A DNA stretch of 64,000 nt from Chitinilyticum piscinae (GCF_015223195.1 NZ_JADFUA010000003.1:248001-312000); one strand, 5' to 3'. Counted from the first letter of the stretch, positions 17,693-27,956 are shown. The notes: generated by a model from the letters alone, not told the origin. Numbers and translations: made by a program.

Positions 17693-18775
17693 TCAGCTGC
17701 GCTCAACGCGCCACAACAGCCAGCCGGCAATGCCAAACAGCACCGCCGAAGGCAGGAAAGTAATCAGCACCGGCGGCAGCGAATACAGGTCGCCGACATG
17801 CATCACCACGCGGTTCAGGAAGTTGAACCCCACCCCCAGCAGAATGCCGAAGAAAATCCGCACGCCGACATTGCCGCTGCGCCGCTGCAACAGGGCAAAC
17901 GGCAGCGCGATCAGGATCATCGAAATGGCGGCCAGCGGATAGAAGATTTTGCTCCACAGCGCCAGATCGTAGCGCTGCGTCCGCTGGCGATTCTGGTCCA
18001 GATGTTCGACATAGCGCACCAGCGCCAGCACCGACATCTCATTGGGCTTGACCATCAGAACAGCCAGCATGTCCGGCGAAATCTGCGACTGCCAGTCCTG
18101 CGCCGCACGAACCTGCAGCGCCGCGCCGCCGAAATCGCGGCTGAACGCCGTTTCGCGAACCTCCTGCAAAGCCCAGCGGCCCTCACCCAGATAGCGCGCG
18201 CGGCCTGCTTCGGTCAGTCGCTCCAGTCGGGCGCCATCGCTGGCGACCTGCACGATCCGCACGCCCTGCAGGCTGAGGTCAGGCAGCATCGAGGCAATAT
18301 TGACGATCTGTTGGCCGTCCTTTACCCAGATGCCGGACTTGAAATTGCCCGCCAGCACCGATTTGGTCGCCTTCATGCGGTAATTGTTGGCGGCCGTTGA
18401 CGCCTCTGGCGCCAGCACCTCCCCCACCAGCACGGTCAGTAGCGCAAATACCACGCCAATCAGCGTCAACCAGCGGGCAAAGCGGGCCACCGACACGCCA
18501 GCTGCGCGCATAACGACGATTTCCGAATTGCCGGCCATGCTGGAAAGCGCGAACACCGCGCCGATCAGCACCGAGACCGGCAGCAATTCGTAGATGCGCG
18601 ACGGCGACTCCAGCAGCACGTACCACAGCGCGGCACCGAAGGTGTAGCCCCCTTTGCCGACATTCCCCAGTTCGCCAATCAGATCGAAGAACACAAACAG
18701 CGACAGCAGCACCAGCAGGGTCGCAAAGATGTAATTGACGACTTCCCGCGCCAGATACCAGCCCAGACGAGACAT
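17693..18775 (-). CDS. lptG: LPS export permease LptG
   Basis: LptG is half of the transmembrane dimer (with LptF) that, driven by LptB, extracts lipopolysaccharide from the inner membrane and feeds it to the periplasmic Lpt bridge. About 360 residues with helices near 15-35, 60-80 and 100-120, a periplasmic beta-jellyroll domain in the middle, and three helices near the C-terminus, the standard YjgQ layout. LGWYLAREVVNYIFATLL at the N-terminus is typical. I start at the ATG at 18775; an in-frame GTG at 18778 is equally close to the lptF stop. It is coupled to lptF. Confidence 0.94.
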   Translation of the reverse strand: MSRLGWYLAREVVNYIFATLLVLLSLFVFFDLIGELGNVGKGGYTFGAALWYVLLESPSRIYELLPVSVLIGAVFALSSMAGNSEIVVMRAAGVSVARFARWLTLIGVVFALLTVLVGEVLAPEASTAANNYRMKATKSVLAGNFKSGIWVKDGQQIVNIASMLPDLSLQGVRIVQVASDGARLERLTEAGRARYLGEGRWALQEVRETAFSRDFGGAALQVRAAQDWQSQISPDMLAVLMVKPNEMSVLALVRYVEHLDQNRQRTQRYDLALWSKIFYPLAAISMILIALPFALLQRRSGNVGVRIFFGILLGVGFNFLNRVVMHVGDLYSLPPVLITFLPSAVLFGIAGWLLWRVERS

Positions 18776-18778
18776 CAC

Positions 18779-19843
18779 TCAGCCCCTCCTGAGGCGGGAA
18801 CGCCACCAGAACAGCCAGACGGTCAGCGCGGCCGCCAGCAGATGCAGCGGCCACATGCCGATCCAGCCGGGAATCTTGCCGGCAGAAAGCCAGGATTGTG
18901 CGACATTCATGCAGTTGTAATAGGCAAACGCCAGAATGCCGGCGAACAGGATGTTGACCATTCGCCCGCCACGGGCATTGAAAAACGCCAGCGGAATCGC
19001 CGCCAGCGCCAGAATCAGCGTGGCGATCGGCAGCGCCAGACGCCAGTGCAATTCGGCCTGATGCTCGGACACCGGGCTGCCCAGCAGGCGGGCGGTCGGC
19101 AGAGCCTGCGTCGACGGACTGACCGGTGCCGGCTTGGGGTCATCCAGGCGCACCCGGCCTTCGGCCATGTGCAGCAGGTCGTAGTTGAGCGTGCCGGGCA
19201 AGGCCTCGTAGGCGCGGGCATCCTTGAGCCACACCCAGCGATCACCGGCCTCATCAACATGCAGCCCGCCACGCTCGGCCAGCACGTAACTGATCTTGCC
19301 ATTGCGGCGGATCTGCATGAACACGTTATTGCCCGACTGCGCCAGACCGGAGAAATTCTCGACGAAATACACCTTGTCGGCGCTCCCCGCCTCACGGAAC
19401 ACCCCGGGCGAAAGCTGGGTCATGTCCTGCTTGGCCAGCGCCGCCTCGCGGAACTCGCGGTTTTTCTGCTGCGCCCAGGGCGAAACGAACAGTGACATCG
19501 CGGCGATCAGCGCCACCACCGGAATCGCCAGCCCCAGTACCGGACGGATGAAGTCGGCAATCGAGCGACCGCTGGCAAACCACACGACCATTTCATTGTC
19601 TTTCCACAGCCGCGTCATCACCGACAGCACCGACACGAACAGCATCAGCGACAGCAGCACGGGCAGGTAGCGCACTGCGGCAAAGCCCATCACCACCCAG
19701 ACGGCGCTGGACGCCAGTGCGCCCACGGCGGCTTCGCCGAGCAGACGCACGATCTGGGTCGTCAGCACGATCAGCAGCAGGACGACAAACAGCCCCAGCG
19801 CTACCCAGATCATTTCATTGACAAGACGTTTGCGAAAAAGCAT
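18779..19843 (-). CDS. lptF: LPS export permease LptF
   Basis: Partner of LptG in the LptB2FG exporter. The 354 residues start MLFRKRLVNEMIW, and the family layout is clear: three N-terminal helices, a periplasmic domain (for example SPGVFREAGSADKVYFVENF) and three C-terminal helices. The ATG at 19843 gives the conserved start; the frame running up to 19924 covers the intergenic promoter region. It ends next to the start of lptG. It is divergent from pepA with about 107 bases between the start codons, a very common arrangement in proteobacteria. Confidence 0.94.
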   Translation of the reverse strand: MLFRKRLVNEMIWVALGLFVVLLLIVLTTQIVRLLGEAAVGALASSAVWVVMGFAAVRYLPVLLSLMLFVSVLSVMTRLWKDNEMVVWFASGRSIADFIRPVLGLAIPVVALIAAMSLFVSPWAQQKNREFREAALAKQDMTQLSPGVFREAGSADKVYFVENFSGLAQSGNNVFMQIRRNGKISYVLAERGGLHVDEAGDRWVWLKDARAYEALPGTLNYDLLHMAEGRVRLDDPKPAPVSPSTQALPTARLLGSPVSEHQAELHWRLALPIATLILALAAIPLAFFNARGGRMVNILFAGILAFAYYNCMNVAQSWLSAGKIPGWIGMWPLHLLAAALTVWLFWWRSRLRRG

Positions 19844-19950
19844 GCAGGCCGGTTTTGACTTTGGAAAATATGAAGGACGATAATCCGGAAATGTGTGCCC
19901 GGACTGCATTGCCGGACACCGCATTGTAAGTATGCGATCAGGAGTTCGCC

Positions 19951-21420
19951 GTGGAATTTACCATAAAACAGCTGCGCCCCGTCTCTGACAGCGCCGAATG
20001 CCTCATTCTGCCGGTAAGCGGCAAGACCCTGCCCGACATCACCCGTGAACTCGACGACGTGCTGGCCGGCCGGATCGGCGAACTGGTCGCCGCCGGCGAT
20101 CTGCCGGCCAAGGCGGGCAGCACGCAACTGCTGCTGCTCTCCGGCAAGGTTGCCGCACGCAAACTGCTGCTGGTACAGACCGGCGAGACTGCTGCCGACC
20201 TGCTGGCCGCCGCCCGAGCCGCCGCCAGCGCCCTGGTGGCGGCCGACCCGGCCAGCGCCACCAGCTACCTGGCGCATGCCGCCAGCAAGAAAAGCCTGCA
20301 GGGCGAACTGGCCGCCGCCTTTGCGCAGGCCGTCAAACTCGCCCAGTACCAGCCGGGCCAGTGGAAATCCGCAAGCTCCCCTGCCAGGAAACTCGCGCAC
20401 ATCCAGCTCAGCCATGCCAAAAAGGGCGACGCCGAAGGCCTCGAACAGGGGCTGGCCAAGGGGCTGGCGCTCGGGCATGGCATGAACCTCACCCGCGAAC
20501 TGGGCGACACCCCGGGCAACCTCTGTACCCCGACGATTCTGGCCGACCGCGCCCGTGAGCTGGCACGCGAATTCGGCCTTGGCTGCGACGTACTGGAACG
20601 CCACGAACTCGAACAGCTCGGCATGGGTTCCTTCCTCGCGGTAGCCAAAGGCTCCAGCGAAGCCCCCAAGCTCATCGTGCTGCAGTACAAGGGCGGCAAG
20701 AAGGGCCAGAAGCCGGTCGCGCTGGTTGGCAAAGGCATCACCTTTGATTCCGGCGGCATTTCGCTCAAACCCGGCGAAGCCATGGACGAAATGAAATACG
20801 ACATGTGCGGCGCCGCCACCGTCCTGGGGGTCTTCCGTGCCGTTGCCGAACTCGGCCTGGCGGTCAATCTGGTCGGCGTAATTCCGTCCTGCGAAAACAT
20901 GCCGGCCGGCAATGCCGCCAAGCCCGGCGACGTGGTCACCAGCATGGCCGGCCTCACCATCGAAATCCTCAATACCGACGCCGAAGGCCGCCTCATCCTC
21001 TGCGATGCGCTGACCTTTGCCGCCAAGTACAAGCCCGACGTCGTCATCGACATCGCCACGCTGACCGGTGCCTGCGTCATCGCGCTGGGCAATGTCACCA
21101 CCGGCCTGTTTGCCAATGACGACGAGCTGGCCGATGACCTGCTGGCCGCCTCGCGCGCCGCGGACGACAAGGCCTGGCGCCTGCCGCTGTACGACGAATA
21201 CCAGGAGCAGCTCAAGTCCAATTTTGCCGACATGGCCAATATCGGCGGCCGCCCCGGTGGCGCCATTACTGCCGCCTGCTTCCTGTCGCGCTTTGCCAAG
21301 GACTACCGCTGGGCGCATCTGGACATCGCCGGCACAGCCTGGAAATCCGGCGCAGCCAAGGGCGCGACGGGCCGGCCGGTACCGCTGCTGGTCGAGTTCC
21401 TGAGCAAGCAGGTCAAGTAA
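19951..21420 (+). CDS. pepA: Leucyl aminopeptidase (M17 family)
   Basis: PepA is a cytosolic dimetal (Zn/Mn) aminopeptidase that removes N-terminal residues, and in some bacteria also binds DNA in plasmid resolution and operon control. The 489 residues have the M17 signature [10 protein letters not shown], the metal/substrate site [16 protein letters not shown] and the active-site arginine context. The start is GTG at 19951, with AGGAG nine bases before it. It leads a pepA-holC-(unknown)-valS transcription unit, a conserved order in beta- and gammaproteobacteria. Confidence 0.96.
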   Translation: MEFTIKQLRPVSDSAECLILPVSGKTLPDITRELDDVLAGRIGELVAAGDLPAKAGSTQLLLLSGKVAARKLLLVQTGETAADLLAAARAAASALVAADPASATSYLAHAASKKSLQGELAAAFAQAVKLAQYQPGQWKSASSPARKLAHIQLSHAKKGDAEGLEQGLAKGLALGHGMNLTRELGDTPGNLCTPTILADRARELAREFGLGCDVLERHELEQLGMGSFLAVAKGSSEAPKLIVLQYKGGKKGQKPVALVGKGITFDSGGISLKPGEAMDEMKYDMCGAATVLGVFRAVAELGLAVNLVGVIPSCENMPAGNAAKPGDVVTSMAGLTIEILNTDAEGRLILCDALTFAAKYKPDVVIDIATLTGACVIALGNVTTGLFANDDELADDLLAASRAADDKAWRLPLYDEYQEQLKSNFADMANIGGRPGGAITAACFLSRFAKDYRWAHLDIAGTAWKSGAAKGATGRPVPLLVEFLSKQVK

Positions 21421-21861
21421 GTGAGCGACGTCGACCTGAGCTTCTACTTCAATGTGCGCAGTCGCGAGACGGCGCTGTGCCAGCTTGCCGCCAAGGCACT
21501 GGCACAGGGCCTGCGCATCAGCGTGCTGGCTGCCAGCGAAGGCGACGCCCATGAGCTCGACCGCCTGCTGTGGAGCATTCCGCAGACCGGCTTTCTGCCG
21601 CACTGCGCCGCGGATGATCCGCGTGCAGCGGCAACCCCGGTGATCGTCGATCACCGCCCCGCTCTGCTGCCGGCCAATCCGGTGGTCTTCAACTGGACCG
21701 GTGCAGCCATCACGCCGCCGGCCGGCTGCACCCGGCTGATCGAAATTGTCGATCAGGACGATGATGAACGTGCCCGCGCCCGCGCGCGCTGGCTGGATTA
21801 CAAGGCTGCCGGAGTTACTCCGCGCGCCATCGACTTGCAGGAGCAAGGCCGCCGTGGCTGA
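21421..21861 (+). CDS. holC: DNA polymerase III chi subunit
   Basis: HolC links the clamp-loader complex to single-strand binding protein during replication. The 146 residues show the chi-family pattern: VDLSFYFNVRSRETALCQLAAKAL at the start, LDRLLWSIPQTGFLPH in the middle and FNWTGAAITPP after it. The start is GTG immediately after the pepA stop, with no gap, so coupling is expected. It overlaps the next gene by 8 bases. Confidence 0.94.
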   Translation: MSDVDLSFYFNVRSRETALCQLAAKALAQGLRISVLAASEGDAHELDRLLWSIPQTGFLPHCAADDPRAAATPVIVDHRPALLPANPVVFNWTGAAITPPAGCTRLIEIVDQDDDERARARARWLDYKAAGVTPRAIDLQEQGRRG

Positions 21862-23305
21862 TGACAGCATCAATCCGCTCTTCAACAAGATGAACGCGCT
21901 GATGGCTCGCCACCGAGGCCGTGCGCAGACGCAGGAGGACGACATTCCGGTCCTCACGCAGGAAACCATCGCCCCCGAGATTCCCGTTCTGCAGGACGAA
22001 ATCCCCCTGCCGGTGCTCGAACTGGAAGAGCGCGGCCCCGATAGCGGGCTGATGTTCGACCCGGGCGAGCTGGTCAAGGCTCCGCCCAGCACCACGGCAG
22101 CGGCGACGCCGCCGCTGCCTCCGGGCGGGCTGATGTTCGATCCGGACGAGTTTCTGCGCCCGCCGCCAGCGCCCGAGCTGCCGACCGAGGAGGCGCAAGC
22201 CAGCGCAAGTCCCGACACCGCGCCGAACGCGGCCGTGGCCGCTACCGCGAAGGCCGACGACGCGCTGTTTATGGATCTGCCGCTGCTGGATCTGGATGCC
22301 CTGACTGCCGGCGGCGACAACCCGTTTGCGCCGGCGGCCGAGCAAGACGACGCCGCGACGCCGGAAAACCCTGCGGCCGAGGACGACGACATCACCCTGG
22401 CACTGGATCGCGAGGCCGAAAGCCACCAGCAGACCGCCCCGGCCATGCAGACCGATGCCTGGGGCATCCCGGTTGTGCTGGACAGCAGCGAGCCCGTCCT
22501 GACACCTGACGCCGCAGCAGAAGCACCCGCATCGCCCGATCCTGTTGCAGCCCCGGCAAGCGAACCCGCGGTGGTCGAGCTGGTCGACGTTTCCAGCACC
22601 ATCGCCGCCAGTATCCCCGCCTTTCCCGACCTGCCAGCCGAAACGGCGGTACTGGACGACCAGTACTGGAATATCAGCGAACCGGAACTGGCCACGGAGA
22701 CGACCGAACCGCTGGCGCCCGCCCCGGCCATCAGCGACAGCGGTTTTCCTGCCATGCAGGTGCCGGCCGCCCACGATGCCGCGGCCCAGCTCGATCCGGC
22801 CTACTGGGCACTGAATACGCCCCCTGCGGCGTCGCCGACCGACGATGACTGGCTGGCGCATGCCACCACCCCGGCGGTCACGGTCAAGGAAGTCGACGAG
22901 CCCGCCGCGCTGATCTGGGAAGACCCCGAAAGCGGCGACGTACTCAGCATCGAGCCCGGCCCGGACGAGGAACTGGGTGCGCTCCTCGGCGAAACGCCAC
23001 TGGCCGCGCTGCCAGCCGCTGCGGTGGCACCGCAGGCAGCGGCCGAGCCACCGCCACCGGCGAAACTGACCGATAGCGATGTCGAGTCGATTTCGGCCAT
23101 GGTCGGGGCACACCTCGCCGTCGAGATCACCGCGGAAGTCGAGCAGCTTACGCGCCAGCACTTTGCCAAGCTGATGAGCTCGCTCTACGGCGACACGCTG
23201 CGCCAGCTAACCGATGCCGTCTGTGCCGAGCTGGAAAGCAAAATCGGCGAACGCATCGTCGCGCTGGTGCAGGACGAGCTGAAAGACCGCGGCCTGCTCG
23301 ACTGA
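21854..23305 (+). CDS. Large Pro/Ala/Asp-rich protein of unknown function between holC and valS
   Basis: A 483-residue protein starting with GTG at 21854 inside the end of holC. Only the last ~75 residues look folded: an alpha-helical, coiled-coil-like segment (VEQLTRQHFAKLMSSLYGD, then ELESKIGERIVALVQDELKD). The rest is acidic and low-complexity, rich in Ala, Pro and Asp, and is probably disordered. Short motifs recur in it: GLMFDPGE and GLMFDPDE about 25 residues apart, and DDQYWNIS and DPAYWALN about 45 residues apart. No signal peptide or membrane segment is seen. Position suggests a replication- or tRNA-linked cytosolic protein, but that is only context. I do not recognise the family. 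Confidence 0.75.
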   Translation: MADDSINPLFNKMNALMARHRGRAQTQEDDIPVLTQETIAPEIPVLQDEIPLPVLELEERGPDSGLMFDPGELVKAPPSTTAAATPPLPPGGLMFDPDEFLRPPPAPELPTEEAQASASPDTAPNAAVAATAKADDALFMDLPLLDLDALTAGGDNPFAPAAEQDDAATPENPAAEDDDITLALDREAESHQQTAPAMQTDAWGIPVVLDSSEPVLTPDAAAEAPASPDPVAAPASEPAVVELVDVSSTIAASIPAFPDLPAETAVLDDQYWNISEPELATETTEPLAPAPAISDSGFPAMQVPAAHDAAAQLDPAYWALNTPPAASPTDDDWLAHATTPAVTVKEVDEPAALIWEDPESGDVLSIEPGPDEELGALLGETPLAALPAAAVAPQAAAEPPPPAKLTDSDVESISAMVGAHLAVEITAEVEQLTRQHFAKLMSSLYGDTLRQLTDAVCAELESKIGERIVALVQDELKDRGLLD

Positions 23306-23328
23306 CCCGCATACCCAGAACCATACCT

Positions 23329-23361
23329 GCCTGCAGGCTTTTGATTAACTAGCCTGCAGGC
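23329..23361. repeat. Inverted repeat with palindromic arms before valS
   Basis: Two arms, GCCTGCAGGCT at 23329-23339 and AGCCTGCAGGC at 23351-23361, are perfect inverted copies around an 11-base AT-rich spacer. Each arm is itself a palindrome, so they are also direct repeats. No T-run follows, so it is not an obvious terminator; it could be an operator or a cruciform. Confidence 0.7.
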
Positions 23362-23421
23362 ACATACCCCACAACAACAATCAGTCGCACAGCCACGCTG
23401 CAGGCCGCGGGCGCGTTCCGC

Positions 23422-23427
23422 TATAAT
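23422..23427 (+). promoter_or_regulatory. Possible valS -10 element
   Basis: A perfect TATAAT 36 bases before the valS ATG. No convincing -35 hexamer is present at the right distance, so this is only a candidate. Confidence 0.4.
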
Positions 23428-23462
23428 TCGCGGTTATTTTGCCATTTCCGCGACTTGAGCCC

Positions 23463-26282
23463 ATGAGCACAGCCCTCGACAACCTCGCCAAATCCTTCGA
23501 ACCTGCCGACATCGAGCGCAACTGGTATCCGCGCTGGGAAGGCGCGAACTACTTCTCGCCCAGCATGGACATGGATGCACCGTCCTTCTGCATCCAGCTG
23601 CCGCCGCCGAACGTCACCGGCACGCTGCACATGGGCCATGCCTTCAACCAGACCATCATGGACGGCCTGACGCGCTATCACCGCATGAAGGGCGACAACA
23701 CGCTGTGGCTGCCGGGCACCGACCACGCCGGCATCGCCACGCAGATCGTCGTCGAGCGCCAGCTGGCCGCCGCCGGCCAGGAGCGCCACAGCATGGGCCG
23801 CCCGGCCTTCCTGGAAAAGGTCTGGGAATGGAAGAAGGAATCGGGCGACACCATCACGCGCCAGATGCGCCGCATGGGCGCCTCGGTGGACTGGCGCCGC
23901 GAATACTTCACCATGGACGACAAGATGTCCAAGGCGGTGGTCGAAGCCTTCGTGCGTTTGTATAACGACGGGCTGATCTACCGCGGCAAGCGCCTGTCGA
24001 ACTGGGATGCCAAGCTCGGCACCGCCATCTCCGACCTCGAAGTGATTTCCGAGGAAGAGAACGGCAGCATGTGGCACATCAAATACCCGGTGGTCGGCTC
24101 CGACGAATTCATTACCGTCGCCACCACCCGTCCGGAAACGCTGCTGGGTGACGTGGCCGTCGCCATCGCGCCGGACGACGAGCGTTATCAGCACCTGCTG
24201 GGCAAGCAAGTCGAATTGCCGCTGACCGGCCGCCAGATTCCGGTGATTGCCGATGAATATGTCGACAAGGAATTCGGCACCGGCTTTGTGAAGATCACCC
24301 CGGCGCACGACTTCAACGACTATCAGGTCGGCAAGCGTCACGACACCAAGCTCATCAACGTGATGAGCCTGCAGGCGACCATCCTCGCCAACGCGCAGGT
24401 GTTCAGCTTCGACGGCACCCAGCACGACGGTTTCGCGCTGCCGGCGGCCTACGCCGGCCTGACCACCGCACAGGCACGCAAGGCCATGCTGGCTGATCTG
24501 GAAGCACAGGGCCTGCTGCTCGACACCAAGCCGCACAAACTGATGGTGCCGCGCGGCGACCGCACCGGCACCGTGATCGAGCCGCTGCTCACCGACCAGT
24601 GGTTCGTGGCGATGACCAAGCCGACCAAGGACGGCCGCAGCATTACCGACAAGGCGCTCGACGTGGTGAAGAACGGCCAGGTCGAATTCGTGCCGGGTGA
24701 CTGGGTCAACACCTACTACGCCTGGCTGAACAACATCCAGGACTGGTGCATCAGCCGCCAGCTGTGGTGGGGCCACCAGATTCCGGCGTGGTACGACGAA
24801 GACGGCAAGGTCTACGTGGGCCGCGACGAAGCCGAAGCGCAGGCACAAGCGCCGGGCAAGACGCTGCGCCGCGAAGACGACGTGCTCGACACCTGGTTCT
24901 CTTCCGCACTGGTGCCGTTCTCCAGCCTTGGCTGGCCGGAACAGACGCCGGACCTCAAGGCCTTCCTGCCGTCCTCCGTCTTGGTTACCGGCTACGACAT
25001 CATTTTCTTCTGGGTCGCCCGGATGATCATGATGACCACGCACTTCTGCGACACTGTGCCGTTCAAGCACGTGTACGTGCACGGCCTGGTACGCGACGCC
25101 GAAGGCAACAAGATGTCCAAATCCGAGGGCAATGTGCTTGACCCGGTCGACCTGATCGACGGCATCGAGCTCGCCCCGCTGCTGGAAAAGCGCACCACCG
25201 GCCTGCGTCGCCCGGAAAAGGCGCCGCAAGTCGCCAAGAAGACCGAAAAGGAATTCCCCAACGGTATTCCTGCTTATGGTGTTGACGCGCTGCGCTTTAC
25301 CTTCGCCTCGCTGGCCTCGCTGGGCCGCTCGATCAACTTCGACGGCAAGCGTTGCGAGGGCTATCGCAACTTCTGCAACAAGATCTGGAACGCCACCCGC
25401 TTCGTGCTGATGAATGTCGAAGGCAAGGATTGCGGTCTGGAAGCGGGTGCCGAGCTCGATTACAGCTTTGCCGACAAGTGGATCATCGGCCGCCTGCAAC
25501 AGGCCGAAGCCGACATCACCCACGCGCTGGACACCTTCCGTTTCGACCTCGCCGCGCAGCAGATCTACGAATTCGTCTGGAACGAATACTGTGACTGGTA
25601 CATCGAGCTGGCCAAGGTCAGCACGCAGACCGGCAGCGAAGCACAGCAGCGCGCCACCCGCCGCACGCTGATCCGCGTACTGGAAACCATCCTGCGTCTG
25701 GTTCACCCGATCATGCCCTTCATCACTGAAGAGTTGTGGCAAACCGTCGCGCCGCTCGCCGGCAAGAAGGACACCGACTCGCTGATGCTCACGCAGTGGC
25801 CGGTGGCGGATCTCTCGAAGGTCGACGCGGATGCCAACGCCACGGTGGACACGCTGAAGTCGCTGGCCTTTGCCGCGCGCAATCTGCGCGGCGAAATGGG
25901 CCTGTCGCCCGCGGTGAAGGCACCGCTGTATCTGGAAGGTGACGAGACGCTTTCGCAGTTCGTGGCGTACCTGAAGCCGCTGGCCAAGCTGTCCGAAGTG
26001 CACATCGTCGCCAAGCTGCCGGAAGACGATGCTCCTGTCGCCGTCGCTGGCACCACCCGCATGATGCTGGTGGTCGAAGTCGACAAGGCCGCCGAAACGG
26101 CGCGTGTCACCAAGGAAATCGGCAAGACGACCGACGCCCGCGACAAGCTGCTCGCCAAGCTGGAAAAACCCGGCTACACCGACAAAGCCCCCGCGCACCT
26201 GGTCGAAAAAGACCGCGCGCAGCTGGCGGAGTTGAATGAGAAGCTGGCGAAGCTGGCAGCGCAGCTGGAAAAGCTGAAGTAA
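23463..26282 (+). CDS. valS: Valyl-tRNA synthetase
   Basis: ValS charges tRNA-Val and edits mischarged threonine. The 939 residues match the class Ia enzyme: the HIGH-type motif [15 protein letters not shown] near residue 45, the CP1 editing domain with [10 protein letters not shown], the zinc-free core with [16 protein letters not shown], the KMSKS loop as NKMSKSEGN, and a C-terminal coiled coil ([17 protein letters not shown]). The ATG at 23463 gives [14 protein letters not shown]; an in-frame upstream ATG at 23439 falls too close to the likely promoter. A strong terminator follows. Confidence 0.97.
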   Translation: MSTALDNLAKSFEPADIERNWYPRWEGANYFSPSMDMDAPSFCIQLPPPNVTGTLHMGHAFNQTIMDGLTRYHRMKGDNTLWLPGTDHAGIATQIVVERQLAAAGQERHSMGRPAFLEKVWEWKKESGDTITRQMRRMGASVDWRREYFTMDDKMSKAVVEAFVRLYNDGLIYRGKRLSNWDAKLGTAISDLEVISEEENGSMWHIKYPVVGSDEFITVATTRPETLLGDVAVAIAPDDERYQHLLGKQVELPLTGRQIPVIADEYVDKEFGTGFVKITPAHDFNDYQVGKRHDTKLINVMSLQATILANAQVFSFDGTQHDGFALPAAYAGLTTAQARKAMLADLEAQGLLLDTKPHKLMVPRGDRTGTVIEPLLTDQWFVAMTKPTKDGRSITDKALDVVKNGQVEFVPGDWVNTYYAWLNNIQDWCISRQLWWGHQIPAWYDEDGKVYVGRDEAEAQAQAPGKTLRREDDVLDTWFSSALVPFSSLGWPEQTPDLKAFLPSSVLVTGYDIIFFWVARMIMMTTHFCDTVPFKHVYVHGLVRDAEGNKMSKSEGNVLDPVDLIDGIELAPLLEKRTTGLRRPEKAPQVAKKTEKEFPNGIPAYGVDALRFTFASLASLGRSINFDGKRCEGYRNFCNKIWNATRFVLMNVEGKDCGLEAGAELDYSFADKWIIGRLQQAEADITHALDTFRFDLAAQQIYEFVWNEYCDWYIELAKVSTQTGSEAQQRATRRTLIRVLETILRLVHPIMPFITEELWQTVAPLAGKKDTDSLMLTQWPVADLSKVDADANATVDTLKSLAFAARNLRGEMGLSPAVKAPLYLEGDETLSQFVAYLKPLAKLSEVHIVAKLPEDDAPVAVAGTTRMMLVVEVDKAAETARVTKEIGKTTDARDKLLAKLEKPGYTDKAPAHLVEKDRAQLAELNEKLAKLAAQLEKLK

Positions 26283-26291
26283 TTAGCAAAT

Positions 26292-26325
26292 AAAAACGGG
26301 TCGCTTTGGCGACCCGTTTTTATTT
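26292..26325 (+). terminator. Rho-independent terminator after valS
   Basis: A 13-base perfect stem (AAAAACGGGTCGC with GCGACCCGTTTTT) and a four-base loop, starting 10 bases after valS. Only about 30 bases then remain before the next ATG. Confidence 0.9.
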
Positions 26326-26355
26326 CAAAACCAATCATCAACTTTGGAAAAACTT

Positions 26356-27129
26356 ATGAAAGACCTAACAGACCACAAAAAAATTGCCATCCTTATTGAT
26401 GCAGACAATGCACAACACTCAAAAATTAAAACAATATTTAGCGAAATATCAAAACACGGCCACATAATAACAAAAAGAGCCTATGGCGACTGGTCAAGCG
26501 AATACCTAAAAAACTGGAAAACAACTTTAAATGAAATGGCAATTCAGCCAATACAACAATTCGCCTACACCACAGGAAAAAATGCGACGGATTCATCGTT
26601 AATAATTGACGCAATGGATCTTTTATACACTGATAAATACGACGCCTTCGCAATCATATCTTCAGACAGCGACTTCACAAAACTTGCATCGCGACTAAGA
26701 GAGTCCGAGGTTTATGTATTTGGCATTGGAGAAAGAAAAACACCAATTTCATTCAGAAACTCTTGCGATGATTTTATTTTTACCGAAAATCTTGATGACC
26801 TTACAGTCACCACCAAGATTGATGCCGCACAAACTAAAGCCACGCCAACACCCGAAGAAAAAATACCTCAAGAAATCATTGACATTCTATTTAAAGGATG
26901 GGAGCAATTCAAAGATGACGACGACTGGGCAAATGTAGCCCCAGTTGGGCAGCTATTAAAGCGAGTCAAACCAGACTTTGACCCAAGAACCTATGGAGCA
27001 TCAAAAGTTCCAGAAGTTATCGCCAAACTTGATCAATTTGAAATGACAAAATTCAAAGGCAAAGGTGTAGTTAATATCGTTGCATATCGCCCAAAGAAAG
27101 CCAACGAGCCAAGTGCTGCGCACTTGTAG
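26356..27129 (+). CDS. NYN-domain ribonuclease-like protein with C-terminal OST-HTH/LOTUS domain
   Basis: A 257-residue protein. Residues about 5-145 form a NYN (PIN-like, LabA/DUF88) nuclease domain with all the usual acidic residues: AILIDADNAQ, then KNATDSSLIIDAMDLL, then AIISSDSDFTKLASRLRE. Residues about 170-245 match an OST-HTH/LOTUS domain (VAPVGQLLKRVKPDFDPRTYG), an RNA-binding winged helix. Together these suggest a metal-dependent RNase. It is strikingly AT-rich compared with every neighbour (poly-A and poly-T codons throughout), a sign of recent transfer. The ATG at 26356 is chosen over an in-frame TTG at 26344. It sits between the valS terminator and a repeat island whose first repeat begins at its stop codon. 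Cellular role unknown; RNA decay or phage defence are both possible. Confidence 0.88.
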   Translation: MKDLTDHKKIAILIDADNAQHSKIKTIFSEISKHGHIITKRAYGDWSSEYLKNWKTTLNEMAIQPIQQFAYTTGKNATDSSLIIDAMDLLYTDKYDAFAIISSDSDFTKLASRLRESEVYVFGIGERKTPISFRNSCDDFIFTENLDDLTVTTKIDAAQTKATPTPEEKIPQEIIDILFKGWEQFKDDDDWANVAPVGQLLKRVKPDFDPRTYGASKVPEVIAKLDQFEMTKFKGKGVVNIVAYRPKKANEPSAAHL

Positions 27130-27296
27130 GGCGTCAATGAGCGAAGCGAATTGCGCCGCATGAATCACATCAAACCGCTGCGTTCAATCTGAAGCCTGCA
27201 AGGTTTTCTGCGCCTGCGGCGCGGAGTTTGCATGCGCGTTCCGCCGCGCGCACGGGAAGGAGGCTTTGTCTCGGCAAAGCCCCCTTCACCCGAAAG

Positions 27297-27440
27297 CCGA
27301 GCCCGGTCCGCCGCCCCTTCGGGGTGCCCTGCGATGCTCGCAATCAACAGCGCGGGTTCGAAACTCGCCCTTCGGGCTCAAACATCTCACCCGCGAAACC
27401 CTGCTGATCGCTGCGCTTCTCGGCGGCTGCGAGGGCATCG
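27297..27440 (+). repeat. Inner inverted repeat, copy A
   Basis: Starts at GAGCCCGGTCCGCCGCC and runs through CCCTGCGATGCTCG, GGGCTCAAACA and GCGCTTCTCGGCGGCT. The same order of segments occurs in reverse complement at 27773-27911. A small hairpin (GGCTTTG/CAAAGCC, 27262-27281) precedes it. Confidence 0.75.
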
Positions 27441-27772
27441 CGTCCTAAATGCACCCCGGCATACCCATGCAGTGATAAGGCCACAGCCATATCTGTTAAA
27501 GGGCTACAGCCATATACCCAAAAGGACAGCCGCAGTCATGTTGGGCTTCATTTCATTCCGCCCAACCTACGAACTGCCGCCTTGTGGCGGGTTACACCGC
27601 TGGCTAACCCGCCCTGCGAATCACCGCACCGCCGATTAGCCAGGTAGCCAGGTAGGATGGGTTGAGCATAGCGATACCCATCGCCTCAAACCCGCCACAG
27701 AATCATGATGGGTATCACCCTGCGGGTTCAACCCATCCTACGAATCACCACCATGCCAGTTAGCACGCCCCG

Positions 27773-27911
27773 CCCTGAAGCCGCCGAGAAGCGCAGTTGC
27801 AGCCAGGGTTTCGGCGCGACGAGTGTTTGAGCCCCCCAGGGGCGAGTTGCGGCGCGCCGCTGGATGCAACGAGCATCGCAGGGAACCCGAAGGGCGGCGG
27901 ACCGGGCTCGC
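27773..27911 (-). repeat. Inner inverted repeat, copy B
   Basis: Reverse complement of copy A with scattered substitutions and small indels. A third, shorter relative (GACGAGCATCGCAGGG followed by a GGGCGGCGG) lies at about 28112-28150 in the same orientation as this copy. Confidence 0.75.
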
Positions 27912-27920
27912 CTTTTCTTT

Positions 27921-27956
27921 GGTTCGTTTCTTTTGGCGAAGCAAAAGAAATGAACC
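27921..27956. repeat. Long hairpin beside copy B
   Basis: A 15-base stem with a single G-T pair (GGTTCGTTTCTTTTG / CAAAAGAAATGAACC) and loop GCGAAG. The minus strand of this element reads QKKRTKEKA, a peptide often mis-annotated as a gene in proteobacterial genomes. Confidence 0.7.

Noticed and set aside
19810-22755. 981-residue minus-strand frame across pepA and holC
   Set aside because: It lies opposite clearly conserved pepA and holC and is Ser/Gly/Ala-rich without domains.
23421-26198. 925-residue minus-strand frame opposite valS
   Set aside because: Antisense to valS with all class Ia motifs; no domain of its own.
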